Shown in pieces: positions 43,215-51,712 of a stretch of DNA of 64,000 nucleotides. This DNA is from Hydrogenothermaceae bacterium (GTDB lineage Bacteria > Aquificota > Aquificia > Aquificales > Hydrogenothermaceae). Positions within the stretch are counted from its first letter, which is position 1. Every line of letters starts with the position of its first letter. The notes under the pieces are model-generated. The model was not told where the DNA came from. It did not search any database and saw nothing but the letters and a program-made list of their open reading frames with translations. A program made the position numbers and the translations under genes. The DNA lies in assembly GCA_026418535.1 (NCBI GenBank), contig JAOABC010000002.1:62001-126000 (forward strand), given 5' to 3'.

Positions 43215-44234
43215 TTATGTTCTAAGCCCTATCCTGTCGTGGTAGGAAAAGTTCTTTCCTCTTTTTACCAGTATCCTCTCCAACTTCTCAACCATCTGTT
43301 TATCCTTTCCGGGTTCTCTTCCTGCTCTTGTTAGGTATCCTCCTGCCATCAGACAGTTTGCAGCTTCAAACGCTAAGTCGTGAAGTTCCCCTAAGTTAGA
43401 TTCTCTACCACCACACAGTCTTATCTCAGCTTTAGGATTGAATAACCTAAACAGAGCAACTATCTTCAGGCATCTGGTGGGTGTTAGATTATGGGCATCT
43501 CCTAAAGGTGTTCCAGGTATAGGCATCAGAAAGTTTAGAGGTATAGAGTGGACACCAAGATCTCTGTATGTTATAGCTAAGTCCACTATATCAATATCAG
43601 ATTCACCCATTCCAAATATACCACCACTACAGGTAGACAAGCCTACTTCTTGTATGTTCTTTATGGTATTAAACCTCTCTTTCCATGTGTGGGTGGTTAC
43701 TATCTTTCCAAAGAAGTTTTTAGATGCTTCAAGGTTATGGTTTATCCGGTTTACTCCAGCCTCTTTTAGTATCTGTAAACTTTCTCTGTCTACACTACCC
43801 AGAGAACAACATACCTTAACCGGATACTTCTCCTTTATCTCCTTTACAGCCTCCGCTATTCTTTCAATCTCCTCCTTGGTTGCTCTTCTACCACTTACCA
43901 CTATACAGTATCTGTTTGCCTCTATCAGAACTGCCTTTTCAGCCCCTTCCAGCATCTCCTCCTTACTCACCAAAGAGTAAGCGTTTATCGGGGTCTTAAA
44001 GTGAGAAGACTGGGCACAGAAGGAGCAGTCTTCTGTACAGGCACCATTCTTTGCGTTTATCAGAGAGCAGAACTCCATCTCGTTACTGAAGAACTCCTCC
44101 CTAACCCTGGATGCCTGCTTCACTAGCTCTAAGACGTACTCATCCGGAGTAGAGAGTATCTTTAGACCATCTTCCGTGGATAGATATTTCCCACTTAAAA
44201 CCCTATCTGATAGACTGTTTATAAAATCCAACAT
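43215..44234 (-). CDS. bioB: Biotin synthase
   Basis: BioB is a radical-SAM enzyme that inserts sulfur into dethiobiotin. The CxxxCxxC motif is in NGACTEDCSFCAQSSHF (about 58-70). Other family blocks are CCSLGSVDRESLQILKEAGV, NRINHNLEAS (YNHNLDTS-like), CSGGIFGMGE and EIRLCGGRESN with the Arg ligand of the 2Fe-2S cluster. The length (339) is typical. GAGGTAAG precedes the ATG. It follows the ABC exporter genes in the same direction with a 46-nt gap; other bio genes are absent. Confidence 0.96.
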   Translation of the reverse strand: MLDFINSLSDRVLSGKYLSTEDGLKILSTPDEYVLELVKQASRVREEFFSNEMEFCSLINAKNGACTEDCSFCAQSSHFKTPINAYSLVSKEEMLEGAEKAVLIEANRYCIVVSGRRATKEEIERIAEAVKEIKEKYPVKVCCSLGSVDRESLQILKEAGVNRINHNLEASKNFFGKIVTTHTWKERFNTIKNIQEVGLSTCSGGIFGMGESDIDIVDLAITYRDLGVHSIPLNFLMPIPGTPLGDAHNLTPTRCLKIVALFRLFNPKAEIRLCGGRESNLGELHDLAFEAANCLMAGGYLTRAGREPGKDKQMVEKLERILVKRGKNFSYHDRIGLRT

Positions 44235-44280
44235 TCTCTTACCTCGTTAACTTATCTTTGAAGATAGTTTACCATTTTTT

Positions 44281-44943
44281 CTATACAGATACAACCCTTC
44301 CATCCCTCATAGAGATTATCCTGTTAGTCTGGTTTGCCAGATCCATCTCGTGTGTTACCATAACTATAGTTTTTCCTTCTTTGTTTAGCTCCTTAAACAT
44401 ATCCATTACAATCTGGGTGTTTTTTGAGTCTAAGTTTCCTGTAGGTTCGTCTGCTATTATCAGGTCTGGGTTGTTTGATAGGGCTCTGGCGATAGATACT
44501 CTCTGCTGTTCACCTCCGGATATCTGGTAAGGCTTTCTACTCTCTTTTCCTTTTAAACCTACCATCTCCAGAAGAGAAAGGGCCCTCTCTCTAGCCTTAC
44601 GGATGGGTATACCTGCCTTTAGGAGGGGCACCATCACATTTTCAGTCAATGTAAGCTCGTTTATCAAGTAATGAAACTGAAAGACGAACCCAAACTTCTT
44701 GTTTCTAACTTCAGAGAGTCTCTTCTGGTCAGAGAAGTCTATAGTTTTTTCTTCTATTAGAATCTCTCCGGAGGACGGCCTATCAAGTAGACCTACTATA
44801 TACAGTAGAGAGCTCTTTCCGGAGCCTGAAGGACCTATTATACTAAGAAACTCACCTTTATAGACACTTAGGTTAACATCCTTTAGTATATGCTCTTGAC
44901 CTATAATCTTGTTCACCATTCTTAGGTCTATCAATACTAACAA
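44281..44943 (-). CDS. ABC exporter ATP-binding protein (LolD/MacB type)
   Basis: The 220-residue ATPase has Walker A (GPSGSGKSSLL, about 37-47), Q-loop FQFHYL, signature SGGEQQRVSIARAL, Walker B (LIIADEPTGNLDS) and the switch His (MVTHEMDLAN). It belongs to the LolD/MacB/FtsE class. With the FtsX-type permease directly upstream and the adaptor gene above it, it forms a three-part exporter in which the ATPase is a separate polypeptide, unlike E. coli MacB. Lipoprotein release (Lol) is the alternative reading. Confidence 0.88.
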   Translation of the reverse strand: MLVLIDLRMVNKIIGQEHILKDVNLSVYKGEFLSIIGPSGSGKSSLLYIVGLLDRPSSGEILIEEKTIDFSDQKRLSEVRNKKFGFVFQFHYLINELTLTENVMVPLLKAGIPIRKARERALSLLEMVGLKGKESRKPYQISGGEQQRVSIARALSNNPDLIIADEPTGNLDSKNTQIVMDMFKELNKEGKTIVMVTHEMDLANQTNRIISMRDGRVVSV

Positions 44944-46194
44944 CTATCCACTCCTGAATATATCCACTGGGTTGAGTTTAGAAGCTCTGTAAGATGGGTA
45001 GAAGGATGCTAAAAGTGAAAACAGGAAGGCAAAGAGGACACCATAGATGTAGTATACAAGACTTCTATCCAGTATGAAGCCTTTAGCCCTTACAAGACCC
45101 TCCACATCCAGATTCAACGACACAAGCCACTCCTGTATACTGTATCCAACTAAACTCCCTAAAAAAGCACCCACTAATCCGTTGATCAATCCCTGTAGAG
45201 TGAATATCTTCACTATGTCACCCCTCTCATATCCCATAGCCATCAGGATGGCTATATCTTTTTTCTTCTCCATAACTATCATCATTATGATGTTGAATAT
45301 CCCAAAGGCAGAAACAACAAGTACAGCAAAGACTATCATGTAGGTTATGTAGTTCTGTATTTTAAAGAGTTGTAGGAAGTTCTTATAGGCTTTCTGCCAA
45401 CTTTCTGCGTAATATCCTGTCTCTCTCTCTATAGCTATAGATAGCTTCTGGGCTTGATTTACATCCTTCAACTTTACGATTATCTCGTTCACCTCGTTTG
45501 GTCTTCCAAGGATTGCTTGGTATGTCCGGATGTTCATATACACCCTTGTCTGGTCTAAAGTGGTTATCCCTGAGTTGAAGAAGTCCACAACCTTAAAAAC
45601 CTCTACCACTCCGTTTGGAAAGACTATCAGGACTTTCTTGTTATGTTCTTCTATCCCTAGATCCTTTGCAAGGAGTTTGCCTATAATTATGCTGTTTCTG
45701 TCTGTTACCAGACTGTTTAGTCTCTTGTTCACTATGAACTTATCTATTACTGACGCTTTTCTCTCTAAGTTAGGGTCGATCCCAATTATTGTTGCAGACC
45801 TCTCTATAGTGGAGAATCTTATAATCCCCTGACCTACAAGATGGGGAGCAAGTCCTAAAAACTGTGGATCTTTTGAATAGTTTGAAATGATAAACCTGTA
45901 GTTTGATATCTTATCTCTCTTATCCGGAGGTTTAAGACCATAAACATTTAACAGGACATCATCTCCAAAGTACTTCTTCCCTATCTTGGAAGGGTTAGCC
46001 TCTGGTTTAACTTTTATGGTTATATGAGCGTTTAGGTCTATAGCTTGCTCTATAAAGTATTTCTGAAAGCCGTTCATTAGTGATGCCATAACGATGAAGG
46101 CAGCCACTCCTATAGATACTCCAAGTATAGATACTACAGTCTGCCTCTTCCTTTCAAGTATGAACTTTAAGGTTATGAATACAGTGTGGGTCAT
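44944..46194 (-). CDS. FtsX-like ABC permease (MacB/LolC-E type)
   Basis: The 416-residue permease has an N-terminal TM (RQTVVSILGVSIGVAAFIVMASLMNGFQ), a large periplasmic MacB_PCD-like domain, and three C-terminal TM helices typical of FtsX (VFAVLVVSAFGIFNIIMMIVMEKKKDIAILMAMGYERGDI). The LMNGFQKYF stretch is closest to LolC/LolE. It overlaps the adaptor gene by 4 nt and abuts the ATPase gene. The presence of an adaptor argues for export of a lipid, peptide or drug across the envelope rather than classical Lol, but both are possible. Confidence 0.85.
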   Translation of the reverse strand: MTHTVFITLKFILERKRQTVVSILGVSIGVAAFIVMASLMNGFQKYFIEQAIDLNAHITIKVKPEANPSKIGKKYFGDDVLLNVYGLKPPDKRDKISNYRFIISNYSKDPQFLGLAPHLVGQGIIRFSTIERSATIIGIDPNLERKASVIDKFIVNKRLNSLVTDRNSIIIGKLLAKDLGIEEHNKKVLIVFPNGVVEVFKVVDFFNSGITTLDQTRVYMNIRTYQAILGRPNEVNEIIVKLKDVNQAQKLSIAIERETGYYAESWQKAYKNFLQLFKIQNYITYMIVFAVLVVSAFGIFNIIMMIVMEKKKDIAILMAMGYERGDIVKIFTLQGLINGLVGAFLGSLVGYSIQEWLVSLNLDVEGLVRAKGFILDRSLVYYIYGVLFAFLFSLLASFYPSYRASKLNPVDIFRSG

Positions 46195-47309
46195 CTCACT
46201 ACTACCTTCTGACCCTTAGATAGTCCTTCCTTCACTTCCAGTAGACCATCGTAACTCTTCTGACCAACCTTTACAGGCTGTCTCTCTATTCTTCCATTCT
46301 GGAAAATCTCTACATAGCCATCTTTATAGCTGTTTGAAGGGATGAACAGAGCTCTCCTGCTTCCTATGATGATATTAGCCTCCACTACCATACCTAAACT
46401 AACTGGTTTGTGGTAGTTTATTTCTGCCTTTACTCTGACTGTTCTGTTGTTTCTATCTACAATTGACTCGATCAGTTTTATCTTACCCTCAAACACATCA
46501 TCCGGATACGAGTCAAGTATCACAAGAACCTTTTGACCTTCCTTTACAAAGGGGATGTACTCCTCGTCTATATTTAAAACAGTTTCTAATTTCTGAGTAT
46601 TTCCAATTAGAAAAAGCTGGTTTGATGCTGTCATACTGTTTATGTAGTCCCCTTCGTTCACAAACTTTCTAAGTACTAATCCATCCACAGGAGACTTTAT
46701 AGTGTGCTTTTCTATTTCAGACTGGATGCTGTCTTTCCGAGCCTTTAGGGAGTTTAACTGACTCTTGAGACTCTCTACTGTATCTTCAAAGATTTTAACT
46801 TGCTTATCGTAATCCCTCTTGGCTATCTCTAGGTTCTTCTCAACTTCCTCAAAGGACTCTCTTGATATAAGTCCTTTCTCAAAGAGACTCTTCCTTCTCT
46901 CATAAACATTTTTTAGGTTTTCTAAGTTAATCCTCTTTATCTCTACTGAATCTCTCAACTCCTTCAGGAAAGGAGAGTCCTCTTTCAATCTTTTCATGAT
47001 AAACTCTTTCTGAGCTGCAATCTCAAGTAGGTTGTTTGTTAAAGTAGGGTTTGATATTATTGCTAATGTCTGTCCTTTTTTAATATCTTGGTTTTCTCTA
47101 ACTAAAATCTTTTCTACGTATCCCGAAACTTGAGACTTCACTACAACACTGTGAACAGAGTCTATGTATCCGGAGCTGTAGATAGAGTCTACAACTTCTT
47201 TCTCCTGGACTTTATGCAACTTATAGTTGTTCTTAGCTGATATGTAGAGATAGGTTACTAGTAGACCTACTACTAGTCCTATAAAACTGAATCCTATAAT
47301 TTTCTTCAT
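46191..47309 (-). CDS. MacA/HlyD-like periplasmic adaptor of the ABC exporter
   Basis: The adaptor has an N-terminal membrane anchor (MKKIIGFSFIGLVVGLLVTYLYI), lipoyl halves (SGYVEKILVRENQDIKKGQTLAII and HTIKSPVDGLVLRKFVNEGD), a long coiled coil between them (about 85-185) and C-terminal beta domains. The frame is open from an ATG at 47339, but a likely -10 box overlaps that codon, and AAGG sits before the ATG at 47309, so I start there (372 residues). No TolC gene is in this operon. Confidence 0.88.
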   Translation of the reverse strand: MKKIIGFSFIGLVVGLLVTYLYISAKNNYKLHKVQEKEVVDSIYSSGYIDSVHSVVVKSQVSGYVEKILVRENQDIKKGQTLAIISNPTLTNNLLEIAAQKEFIMKRLKEDSPFLKELRDSVEIKRINLENLKNVYERRKSLFEKGLISRESFEEVEKNLEIAKRDYDKQVKIFEDTVESLKSQLNSLKARKDSIQSEIEKHTIKSPVDGLVLRKFVNEGDYINSMTASNQLFLIGNTQKLETVLNIDEEYIPFVKEGQKVLVILDSYPDDVFEGKIKLIESIVDRNNRTVRVKAEINYHKPVSLGMVVEANIIIGSRRALFIPSNSYKDGYVEIFQNGRIERQPVKVGQKSYDGLLEVKEGLSKGQKVVVR

Positions 47310-47329
47310 TTTTTCAACCTTTTTATTTA

Positions 47330-47338
47330 ATTTTAACA
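47330..47338 (-). promoter_or_regulatory. Putative extended -10 promoter of ABC exporter operon
   Basis: On the minus strand TGT-TAAAAT lies about 21 nt before the chosen ATG at 47309. It overlaps the alternative ATG at 47339, which supports the shorter protein. Confidence 0.4.
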
Positions 47339-47395
47339 TATGCTAGCTTTACATAATGTTTGCTTTTTTATGTTTTATACGGTATTTTTATTAAT

Positions 47396-48475
47396 ATGTT
47401 CTACATTATAGATGTTAAAGGTTTAGAGAGTATTTACGGCAGCCTAAAAGAAACCTTTCATGTAATCTCTCCAACTTTAAAAGACGGTATTTTGTTATAC
47501 TCAGAGGATGTAGATTTTAATAGCCTGCCATTTGGATACACTCAGATGGAAGGTCCATCTTTCTATCAACTCTTGCAAAGCTCAGGTAGATACTTTACTT
47601 ATCTCAGACCTTCAAATACTCTCAAATACTTTTTAAGATCACCTAACATGAAGTTGCTCACTGTAAAGAGGTCAAATGGGGAGCTAAGCTTTGAGTATCA
47701 CATAAACCACAGAAAGTTAGCTTTCTTTGATGTTAGAAGGTGTGATCTAAAAGCTCTACAAACCTTGGACAACGTTTATCTAAACGACAGATTTCCAGAC
47801 CCTTACTATAGATCTCTAAGGGAAAACATGTTCTTGGTGGGCGTTGACTGTCAGACTGCCTCTGATGTCTGTTTTTGCCACTGTATGGGTGTCTATCTGG
47901 AAGATAGCTATGGAGCTGATATCTTTATTACAGAGTTAGATGGGAGGTTTTTAGTAACTGCGCTCTCAAAAAAGGGTGTAGAACTTGTTGAAAAGCTTCA
48001 TATAAAGAAAGCTTCAGTGGAAGATATCCAGAAAGCCAAAGAGAAAAGGGAAGGACTTTTATCTACTTTCAAAAAATATCTTGATACCAAAGATCTAAAG
48101 GAAAACCTCTACAGAAACATAGAACATCCATACTGGGAGGAGATAGGTAAGAGGTGTCTTAGTTGTACAAACTGTACTCAGGTATGTCCAACTTGTTTCT
48201 GTTTTGATATAAAAGAGGTTAACTCTATAGAGTTAGACCTCTCTGAGAGGGTTGTAAGCTGGGACAGTTGTTTTAATCAAACCTTTGCCACAGTCCATAA
48301 GTTCAACATTCGGGATACGATAACCAGCAGATACAGGCAGTGGCTTATGCATAAAATGGCTTACTGGCAAGACCAGTTTGGAGAGTTTGGTTGTGTTGGG
48401 TGTGGTAGATGTATCACATGGTGTCCTGCGAAGATAGATATACAGGTAGAAACTGCAAAGCTGAGGGAGTTATGA
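47396..48475 (+). CDS. hydB: Group 3b-type NiFe hydrogenase/sulfhydrogenase beta subunit
   Basis: HydB passes electrons between the hydrogenase module and the FAD/NAD(P) subunit. The sequence has a Cys-rich SDVCFCHCMG loop near residue 155 and two C-terminal 4Fe-4S sites, CLSCTNCTQVCPTCFC (about 247-262) and CVGCGRCITWCPAKID (about 332-347). It is homologous to anaerobic sulfite reductase subunit A. The frame extends to a TTG at 47360, but homologues begin near MFYIIDVKG, so I use the ATG at 47396; no clear Shine-Dalgarno precedes either. The order B-G-D-A is the standard group 3b operon. Confidence 0.9.
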   Translation: MFYIIDVKGLESIYGSLKETFHVISPTLKDGILLYSEDVDFNSLPFGYTQMEGPSFYQLLQSSGRYFTYLRPSNTLKYFLRSPNMKLLTVKRSNGELSFEYHINHRKLAFFDVRRCDLKALQTLDNVYLNDRFPDPYYRSLRENMFLVGVDCQTASDVCFCHCMGVYLEDSYGADIFITELDGRFLVTALSKKGVELVEKLHIKKASVEDIQKAKEKREGLLSTFKKYLDTKDLKENLYRNIEHPYWEEIGKRCLSCTNCTQVCPTCFCFDIKEVNSIELDLSERVVSWDSCFNQTFATVHKFNIRDTITSRYRQWLMHKMAYWQDQFGEFGCVGCGRCITWCPAKIDIQVETAKLREL

Positions 48476-49272
48476 ATGTTCAGAACCCTTATAGTTTAGT
48501 TAAGGGAAAAGTTGTTAAGGTTCACAGAGAGAACTATAATACTGTTTCTGTACTGGTGGAGAGTGATATTAAGCCAGAGGTTGGCCAGTATGTTATGTTC
48601 TACACCTTTGGAAGAGGAGAAGCCCCAATAACGGTAGCAAGTTATCAGGATGGGATGTCTCTCCACACTGTCCGGATAGTTGGAGATGTAACTGGATACT
48701 TTCAGCACATCCAGGAAGAGGGGACTGTGTACCTTAGAGGTCCGTACGGTAATACCTGGGGTTTTGAGGAGGCTTACGGTAGGGACGTTATCATCATCTC
48801 CGGAGGGCTTGGACTTGCTGCTACAAGATGGTTAATGGAAAAGATCATACAAAACAGGGATAACTTCAAAGTAGTCTACTCCCTATATGGGTCAAAGAGC
48901 TTTCAAGACCTGCTCTACAAAGAGAAGTACAATATTTGGGCCAGAGAGATTGACTTTAGGGTCACAGTTGGAACTCCAGACCCTGCTTGGACAGGAAGGG
49001 TAGGGATGATTACACAGCTCCTGGAAGACATCAAGATAGAGAACCCATCTATCTTTATCTGTGGACCTGACCCGATGGTAAAAGCTGTTGTGGATATTCT
49101 AAGCTCAAAAGGAGTGAATAAGAGAGAGATAAAGGTATCCCTTGAAAGACATATGAAATGTTCTGTCGGAACCTGTGGCCACTGTATGTTTGGACCCTTT
49201 TTCGTGTGTAAAGATGGTCCTGTATTTAGATACTCTGATATAGAGTACTTCTATACTAAAAAAAGTGTCTGA
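48472..49272 (+). CDS. hydG: Hydrogenase gamma subunit, FAD/NAD(P)-binding
   Basis: This is a ferredoxin-NADP reductase-like subunit: an FAD-binding beta-barrel (about 1-90, with APITVASYQDG), an NAD(P)-binding domain (VIIISGGLGLAATRWLMEKI, about 105-125; FICGPDPMVKAV) and a C-terminal 2Fe-2S site, CSVGTCGHCMFGPFFVC (about 238-254). The ATG overlaps the hydB stop as ATGA and has GAGGGAG upstream; the frame itself is open further up but that part is within hydB. It is the site of NAD(P) reduction or oxidation. The next gene starts on the last base of its stop codon. Confidence 0.92.
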   Translation: MNVQNPYSLVKGKVVKVHRENYNTVSVLVESDIKPEVGQYVMFYTFGRGEAPITVASYQDGMSLHTVRIVGDVTGYFQHIQEEGTVYLRGPYGNTWGFEEAYGRDVIIISGGLGLAATRWLMEKIIQNRDNFKVVYSLYGSKSFQDLLYKEKYNIWAREIDFRVTVGTPDPAWTGRVGMITQLLEDIKIENPSIFICGPDPMVKAVVDILSSKGVNKREIKVSLERHMKCSVGTCGHCMFGPFFVCKDGPVFRYSDIEYFYTKKSV

Positions 49273-50021
49273 TGAGAGTGGGAGTTTTCAAATTCTCATC
49301 CTGTGATGGCTGTCAGTTAGCCTTCTTTGATGTCCTTGAGGAACTTCTGAAAAGTAGAGAGATCCAGATAGAGTTCTTTTTAGAAGCTCAGTCTATAAAC
49401 AGGTTTGACACTTTTGATGTATCCTTCGTGGAGGGTTCTGTATCTACAGAGGAAGAAGAGGAGAGAATAAGACAGATAAGAGAGTCGTCCCGCTACCTTG
49501 TGTCGATAGGTGCCTGTGCTGTCTCTGGAGGTATCCAATCTATAAGGAACTTCTTAGACTTTGAGACGCTAAAAAACGAGGTTTATAACTATGTAGATCT
49601 CCATAACTCTCTACCGACCTCAAGACCCATCTCTGACTATGTAAAGGTGAACTACGAAGTTAGAGGATGCCCAATAAACGCCTTTGAACTGGTAGAGATA
49701 GTAACATCTATAATCTTGAACAAGAGCTTAACTGTTAACTTAAACCCTGTCTGTGTAGAGTGTAAGGCAAAGGGAAACATATGTATCTTAGTTCTCGGAA
49801 GTCCGTGCCTTGGTCCCATAACAGCTTCAGGTTGTGGTGCTCTCTGTCCTTCCTTCAAAAGAGGTTGTTATGGCTGTTTTGGACCTTTACGAGGCTCTAA
49901 CTTTGAGGGTTTGAAACAGATTTTTAAAGAGAGGGGATGGGACTTTCAGGAGTCCATACTTTCGAGTTTTAACAGTTACAATAAAAACTTTAGGGATGAG
50001 GTATGGAAATTAGGGAGTTAA
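49272..50021 (+). CDS. hydD: NiFe hydrogenase small (delta) subunit
   Basis: The small subunit carries the electron-relay clusters. It begins VGVFKFSSCDGCQLAFFDVLE (proximal cluster CxxC at about 12-15), then GACAVSGGIQ, and ends with a Cys-rich block, VECKAKGNICILVLGSPCLG to GCGALCPSFKRGCYGCFGP. It has no twin-arginine signal, so the enzyme is cytoplasmic, as expected for group 3. It overlaps hydA by 19 nt. Confidence 0.93.
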   Translation: MRVGVFKFSSCDGCQLAFFDVLEELLKSREIQIEFFLEAQSINRFDTFDVSFVEGSVSTEEEEERIRQIRESSRYLVSIGACAVSGGIQSIRNFLDFETLKNEVYNYVDLHNSLPTSRPISDYVKVNYEVRGCPINAFELVEIVTSIILNKSLTVNLNPVCVECKAKGNICILVLGSPCLGPITASGCGALCPSFKRGCYGCFGPLRGSNFEGLKQIFKERGWDFQESILSSFNSYNKNFRDEVWKLGS

Positions 50022-51289
50022 AACCTCTAACACGGGTAGAGGGAGAAGGTAGAGTTATTCTGAAATTTAAGGACGGTTTGGTTGAGGATGTGTACATCAA
50101 TATCTTTGAACCACCAAGGTTCTTCGAAGGGATACTAAAGGGTAGGAAGTTCAGCTCTGTTATGGATATAACCGCCAGGATATGTGGTATCTGTCCCATA
50201 GCTTATCAGATGAGCTCAGTTCAGGCAATAGAGTCTATCTTTGGTGTAGAGGTCTTCTCTGAGATTGAGAACTTGAGAAGACTGTTCTACTACAGTGAAT
50301 GGATAAGTAGCCATGTACTCCATATCTTCTTTTTACATCTACCAGACTTCCTCGGAGTTTCCTCCATCTTTGATATTCACCGGGTTCAACCTGAGGTAGT
50401 GAAGAGGGTCCTTCGGCTGAAAGAGTATGGGGCGAAGTTGACAGAGCTTATAGGTGGAAGAAGTTCTCACCCAGTAAGTGTGGTGGTAGGAGGGTTCTCA
50501 AAGGTTCCAAGGAAGGAAAACTTTACCAAGCTTTTAAGTGATTTTGACAAGGTTTACGAAGATGCGATCTTCCTTTTTGAGTACTTGGCTAGTCTAAACT
50601 ATCCGGAATACAGTCTTGGCGAAGAGGTACTGTTCGTCTCACTTATAGATGGAGATAACTACCCTATCCTAAAAGGTGAGATATACTCCAGTGATGGGTT
50701 TGTTGTGTCAAAGAATGAATTCTCAGACTACTTCGTTGAGTACGAACTACCTTACTCTAATGCGAAGTTCTGTAAGAGGAAGGATGGAAGACATTACATA
50801 GTAGGACCACTGGCCAGGTTTAACAACTCCTTTGAGAAGTTATTAGACAGTGTAAAACAGTTAGCTTTAAAATACCGTATAACTCCTCCAGTTATGAACC
50901 CTTATAAGTCTATACTCGTCAGAATGCTTGAAGTTATCGACTGTTTAGAGAGAGGAAGGTCTGTTATGGAGAAATACAGAGATATAACTAAACCAGTTGT
51001 AGACTACAGAGTAGTGGCTGGAGTTGGAACTGGCATATCTGAAGCTCCAAGGGGGGTTCTATGGCACAGGTACAGGCTAAACTCTGATGGTCTTGTGGAG
51101 GAGGCAGATATAGTTCCTCCAACATCCCAGAACCAGTACGTAATGGAGCTTGATGTAAGAAGATGTTTGGCAGGAAAGACAGAAAAAGAATCCTTAGAAA
51201 AGGTAGAAGAGGCAGAGAAACTCATAAGAAACTATGACCCATGTATATCTTGTGCTACCCACTTCCTACGTGTTGAGGTCATATCTTAA
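50003..51289 (+). CDS. hydA: NiFe hydrogenase large (alpha) subunit
   Basis: The large subunit holds the NiFe site. The L1 motif ITARICGICPIAYQMSSVQA (first CxxC at about 56-59) and the L2 motif YDPCISCATHFLRVEV near the C-terminus give the four Cys ligands. The tail after the His (FLRVEVIS) is short and is the likely peptide removed on maturation. DMDVRR-like and GGRSSHPVSVVVGG blocks agree with group 3b. The enzyme likely couples H2 oxidation to NAD(P) reduction or the reverse. No maturation (hyp) genes are in the window. Its end overlaps the convergent GGDEF-like gene by 11 bp. Confidence 0.94.
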   Translation: MEIRELKPLTRVEGEGRVILKFKDGLVEDVYINIFEPPRFFEGILKGRKFSSVMDITARICGICPIAYQMSSVQAIESIFGVEVFSEIENLRRLFYYSEWISSHVLHIFFLHLPDFLGVSSIFDIHRVQPEVVKRVLRLKEYGAKLTELIGGRSSHPVSVVVGGFSKVPRKENFTKLLSDFDKVYEDAIFLFEYLASLNYPEYSLGEEVLFVSLIDGDNYPILKGEIYSSDGFVVSKNEFSDYFVEYELPYSNAKFCKRKDGRHYIVGPLARFNNSFEKLLDSVKQLALKYRITPPVMNPYKSILVRMLEVIDCLERGRSVMEKYRDITKPVVDYRVVAGVGTGISEAPRGVLWHRYRLNSDGLVEEADIVPPTSQNQYVMELDVRRCLAGKTEKESLEKVEEAEKLIRNYDPCISCATHFLRVEVIS

Positions 51290-51710
51290 TAACAGGTAGT
51301 AGCTTATCGTTCATAACCTTAACTAAGGTGTCAAACAAAGCTCTAGAGTCTTTCCCATCCTCTGGAAAAGAGGCTATTCCTTCTATTATATTCAGTTCTA
51401 CTTTTGACTGAATCCTTTTTATTATCTTCTCTACACTCTTTTTGTCTGTCTCAGGGAAGAAGAGAAACACAAAGTCATCATCCACTGGAGATATAACATC
51501 CACAGACCTTATATTTTCCCTCAACCTGAACATATGGTTTACTTCCTTTATACTTTTATTAATGATGATGTTAACTATGGATGGAAAGTATATAAAGGCT
51601 ACAGAGAATTTGTCCGATTTCTTGTACCTTTTGATCCTCTCTACCTCTATCTCCACAAGAGCTTTAAAAACATCAAAATCATAAACCTTTAGCTCTTCGG
51701 TACTTTTCAT
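51279..51710 (-). CDS. Short degenerate GGDEF-like protein
   Basis: The 143-residue soluble protein reads like a nucleotide cyclase (GGDEF) fold: FKALVEIEVERIKRYKKSDKF at the start, then DVISPVDDDFVFLFFPET in place of the GGDEF loop, and GIASFPEDGKDSRALFDTL near the end, as in diguanylate cyclases. The signature reads VDDDF, so cyclase activity is unlikely; it may bind c-di-GMP or be a structural remnant. It follows metK by 2 nt in the same operon. Confidence 0.65.
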   Translation of the reverse strand: MKSTEELKVYDFDVFKALVEIEVERIKRYKKSDKFSVAFIYFPSIVNIIINKSIKEVNHMFRLRENIRSVDVISPVDDDFVFLFFPETDKKSVEKIIKRIQSKVELNIIEGIASFPEDGKDSRALFDTLVKVMNDKLLPVIKI

Positions 51711-51712
51711 CT

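Noticed and set aside
44281-46194. Classical LolCDE lipoprotein release system
   Set aside because: Only one permease gene is present, and a periplasmic adaptor gene is in the same operon, so a MacAB-like exporter fits at least as well; I left the symbol blank.
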